From: Pleurotus djamor
Taxonomy: Eukaryota; Basidiomycota; Agaricomycetes; Agaricales; Pleurotaceae
NCBI GenBank assembly: GCA_029747585.1
Contig: JAPEVF010000036.1
Span: 62,001 to 126,000, forward strand
Reading direction: 5' to 3'
Length of the DNA stretch: 64,000 bases
Position numbers and translations under genes: made by a program. Of this stretch, positions 33,520 through 45,254 are shown piece after piece. How positions within the stretch are numbered: the stretch's first letter is position 1; the number at the start of each line of letters is the position of its first letter. A model generated the notes under the pieces. The model made no database searches, was not told the origin of the DNA, and was given only the letters and a program-made list of their open reading frames with translations.

Positions 33520-35531
33520 GCTGCTTGATCACCCGACTCTGTTCACGTCCCCTGAAATCACCTGTACTATTAAAATGTCAGTATAGTTACGATGTTTATA
33601 TGTATATGTATATTTACGCACTAAAACGATTGAATGGCTTCTCTCTTATCTTTGTTCGTTGCACGTGTGTGATAAGTGATTACGATGTGATAAAGAGAAG
33701 GCGTCATTACAGCGCTGAGGGGGAGGAGCAACGAGAGGGATATTTTTGGACTTCGGGATCGCGGCATGATATTTTTGCGAAGGGTCTGCGTAGCACTCGT
33801 GCGCAATTTGGTGAAGGCCTAGCTTATATTTTTAGTATGAATGCAAAGATAGAAGCTATGCTTAACAATATATAGACCGACAGTGTCGTTGATTCTTGTC
33901 GTCGCGAATGCTCGTGGAGTACCTCACAAAGAACAGTGAGGCAGCTACGCCGTGATCAAAAGTAAGAGGGACATCATAGCCTTGGATTAATCAGAATCAT
34001 ATACCCTGGACCCTCGATGACCAGGGACATGCGACGCTCGAAGTGTGAGGTCGACGCGGTGGAGTGACTGACGATGACAGACTGCACCATGTGAGGGTTC
34101 GTGGAGGAGGAGTGCTTTGGACGACGACTAGGCACAGCCGGACGCGGGGATTCTGGTGAAACTATCCCGAGGGGGAAGGGATGCTTTACGAGGTAGTTAT
34201 ACGCCAGGTGTTTTGTGGTGTTTGTTAGTTACCTGACCTTCGGCGATTTGTATCTACTTTGTTGACGCAGCGTGTTGATAATTATAGAGTGGTGAATGAG
34301 TGGACGACTCCGAAATTAGACAGGGCACAAGAGCGAGCCAGTAGGTTTGGATAAAAAAGGACGTCGGCATATCGGAGACTCGGAAGGTGTTCCAGTGCTA
34401 CCCCCTGGACCCGCAGGGCTGGTGAGCGAATCTATTGGACATCATTGTGGTGCGACCTAGGTCAAATTGGAGATTCAGCAGAGCCAAATCCGACCTGAAT
34501 GGATAATCGAGATTCTCGGCGGTCAAAAGGGCTATCCGGCGTGGTCACCCGGGCAATTGAGCCTAGTTCGTTCAAGTTGTTTGATCTCCCTCAAGCAACG
34601 TAGTCGCCTTCAAGCGGCCGAGCCTCATGTAATAGACTTTAGGGGAAAGATACAAGCGGCTATGAATCTCAATGAATCGAGGAGTTCACCTCTATGGGAA
34701 ATCTGTATCTTGAAGGCCTGATCGTGGTTCAGTCAAAGTATCGGTGGAAAGATTAGGGGGGTAATGCCGGCCACCGACCTCTTTTGGCTCCCAGACTGTT
34801 TTCCGCGCTTTGATTATTTAAAAATGCCGGGGTACCTTCCGGGAAGCCCTGTGCATGCTCACAACCTGTATACCGTGAATGACACTTGAGGAAGTCAAAG
34901 TCGGAAGTAAACTGGATTGGCGTCGCTTGGCACTCACAACAGGGCTTGGCGCTTCTGGCGTCTGGTCAACGACCACGTGATATTAATCGCCGATACGCCT
35001 GCCCTAAACTCAAGAGCTTGAAAAGCGAAAAAAAAATCATCTCGTCGGTCTGTCCATCCACCACCACCACTCCTCCACCATGCAAGCTACTTAGGCTTCT
35101 CCAAGTGAGTCGAACGCTTATTTTCTTCTTCTTCGAAGTGATGATCGTATCACATCTGCGAGCTATCCTGCCCACCAGGCTTGATGGCGATGGAACGCGT
35201 TTTTTTTTTTGTCATAGTTACTCTGATCGGTTCAGCTTCCGTGCATCTTCAGTTGCTTACGCCCCTGCCTTTTCTTCATAGATACTCTTCCTGACGGATT
35301 GTTATCGATTATCCCCAGTCCTCTGTGGCCTTGACTCGATCTCAATGTACGTGAGCGCTTCCTTTGGTTTTGCTTCTTCCTTTCTCTGGTGATGAACCAA
35401 TCAATTCAAACTAGAGTATCTGAGAGTCATCTGGCTCCATGCTTTTAACATATCTGTCAATCCCCTGAAATTTGCATTATCTTCTGCCGATTTGTCCATG
35501 AACGTCAGGCTGATCTATTCCACCCATCCAG
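33520..35531. other. Intergenic, no gene recognised
   Basis: About 2 kb downstream of oxalate decarboxylase. AT-rich stretch at 33590-33870 is probably 3' UTR. A T-run occurs at 35202-35212. Frames at 34467-34721 and 34886-35281 have no recognisable motif. A 5' exon of the small gene that follows may lie in 35080-35350 (a strong donor GTACGTGAGC at about 35347), but I could not fix its start codon. Confidence 0.4.
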
Positions 35532-36230
35532 ATTGACCGAATACAGGTGATTCTCCGCCCCTTCCCTTCCCTTTTTGTGATGATTCAATGGAGTTACCGC
35601 CTGATACTCGTCGCTTCAACTTCGGCGAGTATTTGACGACAAATCCAAGGCTGTTTTTTATAAACCCTGATTCTGTATTATTCGTCCTTCCATGAACCCC
35701 CGCTGACGTATTTTTCAGGCGCCTGAAAGTTGCGGGAGAGCTTGGGGTTGACAACGAGGTGAGCTACCTGTTTCGAGTTTATCCTGAAATGATGCTTTAT
35801 CACGACGGTCTTCGTACCATTTATGCCGAAAATGCCCGCCACAGCTCATTTACCGGGCAACCCCCTCTGAATCATCATATTTGGTCACCATTTTCCTTGA
35901 TTGTCAGCTTACTTTCTACCCAATAGGTCTACCCCAAGAACACCGAAGCCAGGCGTCGATATAGTGCATACGAGCAAGTAGGTGTGTGCGACATCTACCT
36001 ATCATTAGTCTACCTTTGTCTTCCGACATATGATGATTCGTACATATCAAAATACTCAACTAGAAGCTGTTGCTGAGCCACTGGCCAGTGGCCATGTTGA
36101 TATTACTTGCTCCTGATCTCCCCTCCTATTGCCCTCGAAGCAAATTTTCTAATGGAGCTCAGTTGTAGGTTGCTAGGTATTGGTGACCGCGGTCGGCTTC
36201 GGTTTCACCAAGGCGTCTCAGGAAGCATAG
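35532..36230 (+). CDS. Possible small single-pass membrane protein, 5' exon unresolved
   Basis: Four short exons join in consistent phase. 35532-35546 and 35719-35758 together give LTEYRRLKVAGELGVDNE, 35927-35978 gives VYPKNTEARRRYSAYEQ, and 36177-36230 gives VLVTAVGFGFTKASQEA followed by TAG. Every junction has GT..AG (acceptors CCAG, TTTCAG, AATAG, GCTAG; donors GTGATT, GTGAGC, GTAGGT). The joined tail of about 52 residues has a basic/acidic helix-like stretch followed by a short hydrophobic segment near the C-terminus, as in small tail-anchored or mitochondrial inner-membrane proteins. No ATG has been assigned; the first exon must lie upstream. I know no family for it. It might be a chance series, but consistent phase through three introns argues against that. 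Confidence 0.45.
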
Positions 36231-36295
36231 CTTAGGACCTTGTCTCCGAATATATAGTTCGGGCAACCTCGAGTCGTTATTCCCCTTCCTTAATC

Positions 36296-37501
36296 ATGCC
36301 CCAACTTCCCGTCGAATTGATCGCTCAAATTGTTGATTATCTACCTGCATCTGAGGCTTCCCTGATCACCCGGGATTCGCTGCACACCGCACGAAAAACT
36401 CTTTTCTCATCCGTTTTCCTTTCACCGCCTCGCTGTTTTGCCGAAGTCCAGTTCTTCCGCCGATCACCTCACCTTTGCCCATACGTCAGGTCGCTCATCA
36501 TATTCTGGCGACGGGATGGTTCGCCCAGTCCTGACACCTTCCCCCTCCTTCGCGAAGTCTTCCCTAATGCACAGCGATTATCCCTCACCTCCATCCCCCG
36601 CTTGCCATGGAAAGACTTTCCTTCGTCCATGATGTCGTCCATTCGGTCGATTTTAGAGTCGGGAACCTTGCGTACTCTGCAATTGCGGTGGTGGCGCTTC
36701 TCTGACGATGCAGATGAACTGGCTGGCCTCCTGCGATCGTGTTCTGCCTCGCTAGAGGTTTTGTCAATGCAACAAATGAATATTTCGTTTCAGCTAGAAG
36801 ATGTCCCTTCAGATACCGCTTTCAGAATTGTCATGCCCACTCTCACGCACCTACGCTTATCGTCGTTTCGCGGGTTTTCTTGTTTGGGACGATATCACAT
36901 TTCTGCGCCGCAACTTTTGACGCTGTCGTGGTCGGTGTCCCCGCGCAATGTAGCCTTGCTGCCACAAATTCTGCGCGTAGCAGATGTATCACACCTTGCT
37001 GCCCTGACAGTCAGATTGGAGTTTGGTGCGTTGTGCTTTAGCTATACCATCCTTGTCTCATTTCGCATAGATTCGACGGGTGAAGGAAACCCCACTTCTT
37101 TCAGGAAGTCATGGGACCTGTCGGTCTCAACGCTCAGACTCTTTCTCAATTACTTCGACGATCCGGAACTCTCCCATGATGATATCATTCAATGTATTGC
37201 CGATTGCGTAGGAAACATACCTGCGCCGGAATCAATGAAGCGTCTTTGCCTCGTCTTTCCGGATGTAGAGGAATATCCCCCTGCATCAGCCTGGAGTCAG
37301 GTGGAAGCTCGGCTTGCTCGCTTGTGTCGTCGCGAAGGATTGCAAGGCGTCGAAGTTTATCCCCAAAGCCTTGACGCATGCCTTCCCGTGCTTCAATCAA
37401 TGGGTGTTTTGTCGGTTGTCCCTCCTGATACTGTCTTGGAACTGGTAGCTATCCTGTCGCTCATCTGTCATCCTGACACTCACCGACATTATCTACTATA
37501 G
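36296..37501 (+). CDS. F-box protein, single exon
   Basis: An uninterrupted frame of 401 codons starting at ATG 36296. The N-terminus MPQLPVELIAQIVDYLPASE is a typical F-box (LPxELxxxIxxYL), expected to bind Skp1 in an SCF ubiquitin ligase; the usual Ser/Arg-rich second half of the box is weak. The rest contains spaced leucine-rich segments (LRTLQLRWWRFSDDADELAG, LEVLSMQQMNI, LTHLRLSSFRGFSCLG, STLRLFLNYFDDPELSHDDI), resembling the degenerate LRR-like repeats of the large F-box families of Agaricomycetes, and ends LSLICHPDTHRHYLL. Lack of introns is unusual against its neighbours but common in this expanded family. The substrate is unknown. Confidence 0.8.
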   Translation: MPQLPVELIAQIVDYLPASEASLITRDSLHTARKTLFSSVFLSPPRCFAEVQFFRRSPHLCPYVRSLIIFWRRDGSPSPDTFPLLREVFPNAQRLSLTSIPRLPWKDFPSSMMSSIRSILESGTLRTLQLRWWRFSDDADELAGLLRSCSASLEVLSMQQMNISFQLEDVPSDTAFRIVMPTLTHLRLSSFRGFSCLGRYHISAPQLLTLSWSVSPRNVALLPQILRVADVSHLAALTVRLEFGALCFSYTILVSFRIDSTGEGNPTSFRKSWDLSVSTLRLFLNYFDDPELSHDDIIQCIADCVGNIPAPESMKRLCLVFPDVEEYPPASAWSQVEARLARLCRREGLQGVEVYPQSLDACLPVLQSMGVLSVVPPDTVLELVAILSLICHPDTHRHYLL

Positions 37502-39640
37502 AAGAATATGTGATGATGGGGATGGTAGTGAACGACCATAGGTCGGATAGTGCCAGAAGCCTTCGAAGCAGCCTGTCCTCATCCCAATTTCTTTACGGGT
37601 ACCCTTGTCTTCAACTACTCTCTCTCGACGTGTTTAACTTATCAGACTTAGTCCGAGATATCGGACTTCTTCTGTTTTGCTTTCGCTTGCGGTCCTTTGG
37701 CTCGTATTAAGAACCTCATGAAGGCGACGGCAGCCTTCTCGGCCCTCAAATTCCTGGTGGCGTTCCCTCTGTACTTCTTGCAGCGTTCATATGCATCACT
37801 TATGCCCACACTCTGCCTTGGCCTGGGGGATTTCGCACTATTTTCGGCATCCTTCTCTTCCATTGAATCACGTCCTGTGATGTTGTTTTCCGCTGTTTAA
37901 CCCGGGGTGATAGCCTTCCGTGCTTATTTTTGCTCAGTCCAATTAGCTCGAAACCGCCACTTGTCTGTTTCACCCGCATCGCACGACCACAAAAACCCCG
38001 TTGCATTGGGTGTCATGCAGGTGCATGCTATGTTCCGCAAGTTGACATCTGGGTGCAACCTTTGCTCAAGAGTGAATGCTGAACGTTGAACGTTGAACAC
38101 CCGTCCGCACATCTGGCGACGGCAAGTCACCCATCGGGTGATTATCTATCCCTTGGCTTACGTTGTGATTCACAGCTCCTCTATCCTTGATGGAACAACC
38201 CTGTCATGGATAGCTGTTTTTAACGATCACTGGTGTGAGAGCAGAAACTTAAACTGACAAGGTCAACGAAGGACGAAGCTCCTTGCCGGCGCAATTAATC
38301 AATGCAATTCAGCAATCGCCATCCCTTCGTATCAATCGGTCTCAAGACAGTTCCGTCTGAGACTTTCCTAGGTGCTGGAAATCGTTCCTCTCCTTCGTCA
38401 AATGACTGACCCATTGGAGTTATCAGCGGTTTGGGGGTTCCAGCCTGCTCAGAATCAATGCGTTCCTCTCCAATGAGGCACTTCGAAGAGCCCGTTCGTC
38501 ATTTTTTGTTATCATTCTTCACACATTGGAAGCCTTGGCTTTCTACCCCTGTGTTTATCCACACGTCCCAACTCCAACTTCTACCATAGTACTAATTTCG
38601 AGGGTGGTTGTCTGAGGAGAAGCATCTACAGCTTCGACTTCTCCAGAACCAAGCATCGCGATTAACCCACCTCAAAGATACCAATCTCGCTTCCCAGGAC
38701 AATACTCAATTGTCATTGGCGAGACTAGGTACATCTCCCGACATCAAACCCCCTCGACTAGGTATAGGTTTCCGTCGACCACTACGGCAGACATCGCTGA
38801 GTACCCATGTCAACTTATGTAAGATTACTTCCGAATCGAATGCAGGAACGGCTGGTGTACCTGCACCTCGGTTTCTTTGAGGTGTGTGCGGTGTAATAAT
38901 ACCGATTGAACACATCATTTAGCCATTATGAGTTGTACACCTGGTGTGTGCTTCTATTCGTCCTTATGCCTTGGAATTGAAGCGTTGAAGCATATCCTCC
39001 AAATTCTAGGTCGTCTGTTTGAAACCTTCATTCCTTTGGGATTTCCATTGAATACACTTACGTGCCATCGGACTCACGCTGTCATTCAAGCACCACACAC
39101 CAACAATGTTGCGCGTATGGACTTCAGAGTTTCGCAAAGTTCCGTCGGTGTTTGACGGCGATCCCTGGCGGGATCGTTATTTCCCCGGATTCTACTTTGG
39201 GCACTGCATCCTGTCCCGCCAAACTCGCAGAGCCCGTCATTGGAACTTATCGACTCATTGGCAATATCGACCAGGCCTCCAATTCAGGGCCACCTGCACC
39301 TCACTTTACATCGTCTCCTCCGACGACTCTACCTAGTGAGTGAGTACTTTGGGGAATCAAAATCATGCATCTAATTTCAGTTGAAAGCGCCCGCCCATCA
39401 AAGGCACTATTGAGATCCATCTCAAAGGAACGCAGGTCCCCACTCTATGTGCACTCGATAATTGACATAGTACCTCAGGTGGTTTATGTCGGTGAGACAC
39501 GCCTCCGACTCCAATAATAGCTCTATTTACCATTTTCCAGATCTCAAAATACGGATACACGACATATAAAAGCAACTGAGGTTAGTACGAATTGTCCTCA
39601 GCATCCTGCAACTGATTCTACTTTACTTTCCTCGTCTACC
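37502..39640. other. Intergenic, no firm gene
   Basis: About 2.1 kb. A minus-strand frame with a true ATG at 37863 and a stop at 37648 encodes 71 residues rich in Lys/Arg/Ala (MEEKDAENSAKSPRPRQSVG at its start); it could be a small protein but has no supporting motif. Frames at 38608-38880 and 39062-39343 show nothing recognisable. Confidence 0.35.
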
Positions 39641-42600
39641 ATGTGTCTCCACGATAATAGTGCCACCCTCTCTGCTCGCTACGTCAGCGCACAGCTGGCT
39701 GCGACTTGGAAGAACGCTTTCGAATGCGCCAATTTCGACCTCCCGACCGAGTCCATCGACATGCGCTCGGTGCACTATGACAAGCACAAGTTCACCCGGG
39801 CTCTTGCTCAGTGGCACTACGCTGGCAGGAGGGTCCCCTCTGGCTTGATTCCGAAGGATACGTTGTACTTCAATGGCTCTTTCGCTGAGCCCAAGTTGGA
39901 GTTCATCTGCAACCATGAGGTCGCTCTATACTTGAAGTTCGATGGTGGCCACTACAACACGGTTTATCCCACCAAGTCCAACGTCAGTGGCTACCGACCC
40001 AACTTGTGATTACCTTTTTACGCCTCATTGTCCAGTTCTTCATATGCTGAACTCTTTCTACAGGAAAGAAAACCTCCCCTTGGGCGGCGTGGACGTCACC
40101 ATCCGTCTGAACTTTTCCCGCCGCGTCCTTGAAGGGACCGACTCCAAGATTGGAAATGGACCAGGTCATCGCATCTCGATGATCATCTTGGACTTCGCCA
40201 GTAAGTTCTTCCAAAGCGTCTTAAAGCTCGCGGCTTACCAACTACCCTAGGCGCCAAACTCGTTCACATTGGGAGCAAGGAGTCAGTTTCCAGAGAGCCC
40301 CTTGCTTTCTACATGAGGAAGTACCTTGAATTCCTCCAGCTAGCTGGAAACCATGTCCTCTTCGACCTGCCCGACTTCGAGAGCGACACTTACAGACACG
40401 AGATTAACTACTCTCTCGTCAGCTCCGCGTTCGAGCAACCGGGGTTGTGCACCGAGCTTGATATCTATGGTACAAGTGTGAAGGCCATCAACCAATATTT
40501 GACCACCGCTTGGCTCGATGTTGCTGCCCGTCGCTTCTCATCGCGCCCCCCTTCAGATCCCCTCGCAAGTTGCATCTATGAAGTTCGTAGCGACTGGCTT
40601 CCCTCCTCGGATCGCCACTTCCATATCTCTTTCGCGCCACCTATTGTTCGCCCACTGTGCAAGACTGAGGTTGTGTTGTACTTGACGGCCTCTGTTATCG
40701 GGTTCTATGACGGCCCCGATTTTTCCATGTCAGTACCAGTTGTTCACTCCCGTAATTATTGCCGACTGACTTATCCCCCACCCACAGCAAACCCGTGCAA
40801 ACATTTGCTCCCTGGACGTTTGCTTTCGTTCTTGATGTAGTCCAAGATAAGTCCAACGAAGTGACCCTCCTCAAGTTGAATATGGGAAGTGCGTACACAA
40901 ACAGTTACTTGTTCCCAGTCTCAAATCGGGCTAACATGATCTCAGCTGCTCGCTACTGTGAACATCTTTCGACCCTGAACATCAGCAAGGAGCATCGTGT
41001 CACCTTCTTCGAAGTCATCCGCCGATTCATCTCCGAAGAATACCTCGCCCTGCTCGTGACTTACAACTTCCATGTCATATTCTCTCCTCATGCCATCTTC
41101 GACGAGGGTCCCGAGTTCAGCGGCATCAGTGACGACGAAGCCGACTGGAAGGTGTCCTCGGACTCTTCCGGAATGAAGCAAAACGAAGTGATCATGTGGG
41201 GCGAGACCGTACGCAAGATCACCATGCATGGCGTCGACCAAATTGTCGCCATCTCCGAAGAATCCATCAATTCTCTCTACCGATATCTCAGGACTCAGTA
41301 TGTGGAAGATTGCTTGTGCAAATGGAAGTACGAGCACTTCGTTGCCGAGTTCGGGGATGTCAAGGTCAAGTTGCTGTCGAATGGAAATGCTCTTGTCATC
41401 TTCACCGTTGAATCTGGCACAATGAAATTGTTAAGGTACGTCCCTTCACAGCGGACCGCCGGACAACCCAGAAATTAACTTAACGGTTTGTCAGTGGTCT
41501 GGAGGAACACTCTTTCGAGTCCTGGAACATTGCCTATGAAGTTCCTATCAAGATGGTTGATGCTGTGGACATTACCCATTGGCATCCATTTGTCTATGAT
41601 CGCTTCAAACAATCTCTCGTCTGCGGACAATATACCGTCGTCAAACACATCATCCTTGACTTTGATAGTATGTTACACTTTCCCTAATGTGCTGACTCTC
41701 TTCATCCAATACTCACCCTTTGGCTAGACGCCGAATACATTGGGAAGCAATCACTCATGCCTGGCATGTGGGGAACCCCTCGCTCAGACAGCATGGATGA
41801 TGTCAACGATATCACCAGCCTCTTCCGCGATGGCGCTTCTCACTCAGAAATTGTCAATGCCTCTAGCAATGCTGTCCACAGACTTGAAACGATTTTGCAC
41901 TTCATGCGTCTTTTCCTTCACGAACTCTCTTGCTCGGGCCATAATGTCATCCATTCTACACCCGTCATCTCGGCACCCTCTTCCCTTGAAGATATGGGCT
42001 TGACCTCAGTAACATACCAGATCATATCGAAGGAGCTGACAACCATCTCCAACTGCGCCTACAAGTCCTCAGCCCCTCTTCTGATTGTGCTGGGTATGTC
42101 GCAATGCCGCCCATTCCCTGGCGATCTCAACATCACTTGGGGCAATGGATGGGTCTTCCCAAGATCCCACGGCACCCTTTGTCTGTCCGCCGCCAGCTTC
42201 CTCAATGCTCGTCTCCTTACCAAGCTTGCGTTCGTCAACGCAAAGACCACCGTGGTTCCTCGCTTCCCAGAAGAGAACGAAGAAGAATGGGAAGTCTACC
42301 TTACTACCTGGGACCAACACCGCTACCGCCGCAGGCAACCATCCAACTGGAAGTTCCTCAGTGGTACTGCAGACTGGCTCGAATACGGCTGGGAGCACCG
42401 CGATGAGTGGACTTACGAGCACGAAGGTACTCGTCATGAGACTAGCGGTTTCTCTGTTCTTTGTGCGTGATCTCTTTCGCTTGAAGATCGACCCACAGTT
42501 AATTGTTCAAACATCCAGGTCACACTAAGAACCAGCTCCTACTCCCTGCTACATACCGTTCTGGCATCATGGAGATTAAGCTTGAGGGAGAGTCTGTTCT

Positions 42601-43350
42601 CCGTGTCAAGGATATGAAGCAAGAGCGAAGGTAATTTGACTGCCCTCTGCCTCCATACGGATTCTGATGCCCCCATTAGCAAGAAGACTGTCGCAAAATG
42701 GTCTGCCATCATTCGTCTTGTCACGACGCCGAACGGCCTTGTCGTTTCAGTCCTCGCCAAACCTTGCCCAGTCTTCGAGCGCACTCAAACTACCGGTGCT
42801 TGGACCATCGACACTGAGGCTATGCTCAGGAAATACCTTCCCGATATTGTCGACATTGAAGGTGTTCTCCTCGAGCTCAAGAGCTCTTTGGAAGGCTTCT
42901 GGACTTGGTGCTCAGCAGGTCTTGCCACCTATGACCTCGCCAGCCCAGTCTTCACAAAGAATGGTGACCTTATCGTTCAACTCCGTCAAAGCGCTCACAT
43001 CTACCCTATCCCTACTGGTCATCAAACTGGACCGGCTGTTATTACGATCCCCAAACAGGCTGAGCTTACCGGAAACGGACATGGTGAGAGTAGCTTCTTT
43101 CCGTAGTAGACGCGATTGCTGACCAACATCTCTACTAGCCAACGGCAATCTCATCGTACCTGGCATGGAGCGTTCGATCAGCGAGAGCTCTGCCGTCACC
43201 CTTGTTGAATCTGAGACCTTTGTTGAGAAAGTCGAGAAGATCGCTGTTGAGATAGTCAAAGCCCCCGAGAATGTTTTTCCCGTGAAGGCTGGTGTCCAGA
43301 TTTCAGAAACCAACGGCCACGCCAACGGAAACCCCCTCGTGGTTTCCTAA
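39641..43350 (+). CDS. Large unrecognised protein of about 1,080 residues with apparent internal repeats
   Basis: I do not recognise the family. The ATG at 39641 begins MCLHDNSATLSARYV. About nine introns can be removed in phase: exon 1 ends at 40005 (NVSGYRPNL), exon 2 starts at 40064 (KENLPLGGVDVTIRLNFSRR), and others fall at about 40201, 40737, 40889, 41435, 41667, 42463, 42630 and 43083. There is no signal peptide or membrane span. Similar segments recur: NHEVALYL (39911-39934) and KTEVVLYL (40661-40684); MIILDFA (to 40199) and HIILDFD (to 41666), each followed by a small-residue/Ile-Gly-Lys-Ser stretch; and INQYLTTAWLDVAARRF against LYRYLRTQYVEDCLCKW. This suggests three or four copies of a beta-rich module. 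The C-terminus is Glu/Val/Lys-rich and ends GHANGNPLVVS at 43350. Good frame continuity in a region without N bases makes the gene itself certain; its function is unknown. Confidence 0.8.
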
Positions 43351-45254
43351 GCCTCTGGTTCAAGACATTGATCGCGCCTTATCTGCCCACCCAGTGCTTC
43401 GGTTTCTTGTGCTTGGAGGGGCGGTCGGACTATGACGAATATGATCTTGATGAACTTGGCGTACCATTCTTAGCATCTTCCCAGTGATTCTTTCTTTATC
43501 CAATGTAAAACCATGCGGCGATTTTAGTTTCCTCATTAATTCACATTTCTTGTCTCCATTCCTAGAGTTGGCGTGAGTCCTCAGCGAAAGGTTTTGCGTA
43601 TCAAGCGAGTACTATTACTCATGAGAAGGTCTAACAATCTAGACGTCCGCGAGGACTCCAACCTCGCAGCTTGGTGCTCTTGTTCCGCCCCCCGGGATGT
43701 CGATGTTGTGTATGGGATACGGTAGTAGTATTTTACTTGACTTTCAGAGCCAAAAACTGACCCGCTTAAGCTTTCTCCGAGGATTGAGGGCCGGAGTGAG
43801 CACTACTGAGGGTCGTGTCTCGCAAGATGATGAGGGTCCTTTCTGTCTTAGGAGACTCTCCTAATGGAGGCCCTGTTCTCCACGCTCAACACAACCTTTC
43901 CCTGAACCACTACTTACTATTGATGCGCCCCATACTATGGAGCGAATATGAGCAGATTTCCCGAAAATAAGGCAATTCAAAAGTGTTTGTGTCAGCATAA
44001 GGGAAGTCGTCCTAATCTTTGACTTCGCGCATACGACTGGCCTCAAGACTCAGGGAATCATGGGTTCACTTTGGTGGACTCATGGAAGTAAGAATCTTAC
44101 CAGTAGGTAGTAAGATCTGTGGAGTTCCCCTCCACTTGGCACCATAATGAAGCTTCAAGCTTAACCGTTGACCATGATCGCCAGGGTAATTCGGTCACTA
44201 CGGGCTCTACCGATTCATGCCATCAACAAGGCCTTGTGGTCGTGGCTCTCAACGTTTTCCGAGAAGGCAGCAGCTTATCGGCGGGCGTGAGACAATAGTA
44301 GCTGGGACCATTCCCCGCAATTTTAGACGAACTATGCTTGAAGCATTAGCCAAAAAATTTGGGCAAGTGTCTGGGGAGAAGAATTACTCCGCCGGGGTTT
44401 GCCCAGGTGTTGAGGACTAACGTGGTGTCGTCGCAAACGCTTTCCAATCTAAAGGCTTGCGTCGACTGTCAGGTTGAATGAGTTCAAGATCTCATGAGCG
44501 GCGACACCTGGGCTTGAGAACCAGAATCTTGTCAGAGACCCAGTACTTTCACCAAGATAGCATGAGCGGTGAGACGTAGCGACGACTTCCTGCGCAGGTT
44601 GGGAGTAGGTGAGAATACGAACGTGATTCTGTCGAGATTTCGGAATTCTGCACTTTGATGGACTTCGGGAAATGAGATCTGTGTGTATACTAGGTCTACG
44701 ACGTCTGCAACTGGCCTAGCAGATAACCGCCGCGTGGATTCTACTTGTAGCGTCAGAACTAACGAGGCTATCATGCGCCAAAGGTTGCATTGAGCATGAC
44801 AAAAACGTTCCCACGGTCAATACTTTCCCTCCGTGTCCGCCACATCATTGAAAACCTCTAGTCCGTTACTTCCGTCAGACCAATGGCCGAGCCAAGGATA
44901 CCGAACAAATAATCTCATTCTTTATTGCAGGCTACGCCAGAAACTGGAAACAATATGGGTATGTTATGTGTGCTTTGTGAACTGATTGTGTCCGAGGTCC
45001 TTCATAAACGCCGTTTACATCTCATAGAATCAACAGTCTGGCGACGGAATGTTATTCGAGGTCCCTGAGGTCCAAGCTAATGTCCGTGGGCCGTGACATC
45101 ATCCCTTAAGTAGAAACTCTTCTGGTCTATCTCGATTTCCACTTAGCGCAGAAACGCTAGACGGAATGCATGGCTGGCAATAAAGCATCCCGAAAGGACT
45201 ACTTTAAACTCTCTTCCTCCTTGAGTACCATCTCACCGCTCGCTACGTTGATTC
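43351..45254. other. Intergenic, no gene recognised
   Basis: About 1.9 kb between the large unrecognised gene and the sugar transporter. Short frames (for example 44217-44420 plus, 44532-44774 minus) have no motif. No tRNA cloverleaf, repeat or transposase fragment was found by eye. Confidence 0.4.

Noticed and set aside
42069..42437. Minus-strand and alternative plus-strand frames inside the large unrecognised gene
   Set aside because: They are shadows of an exon whose own frame continues coherently through the flanking introns.
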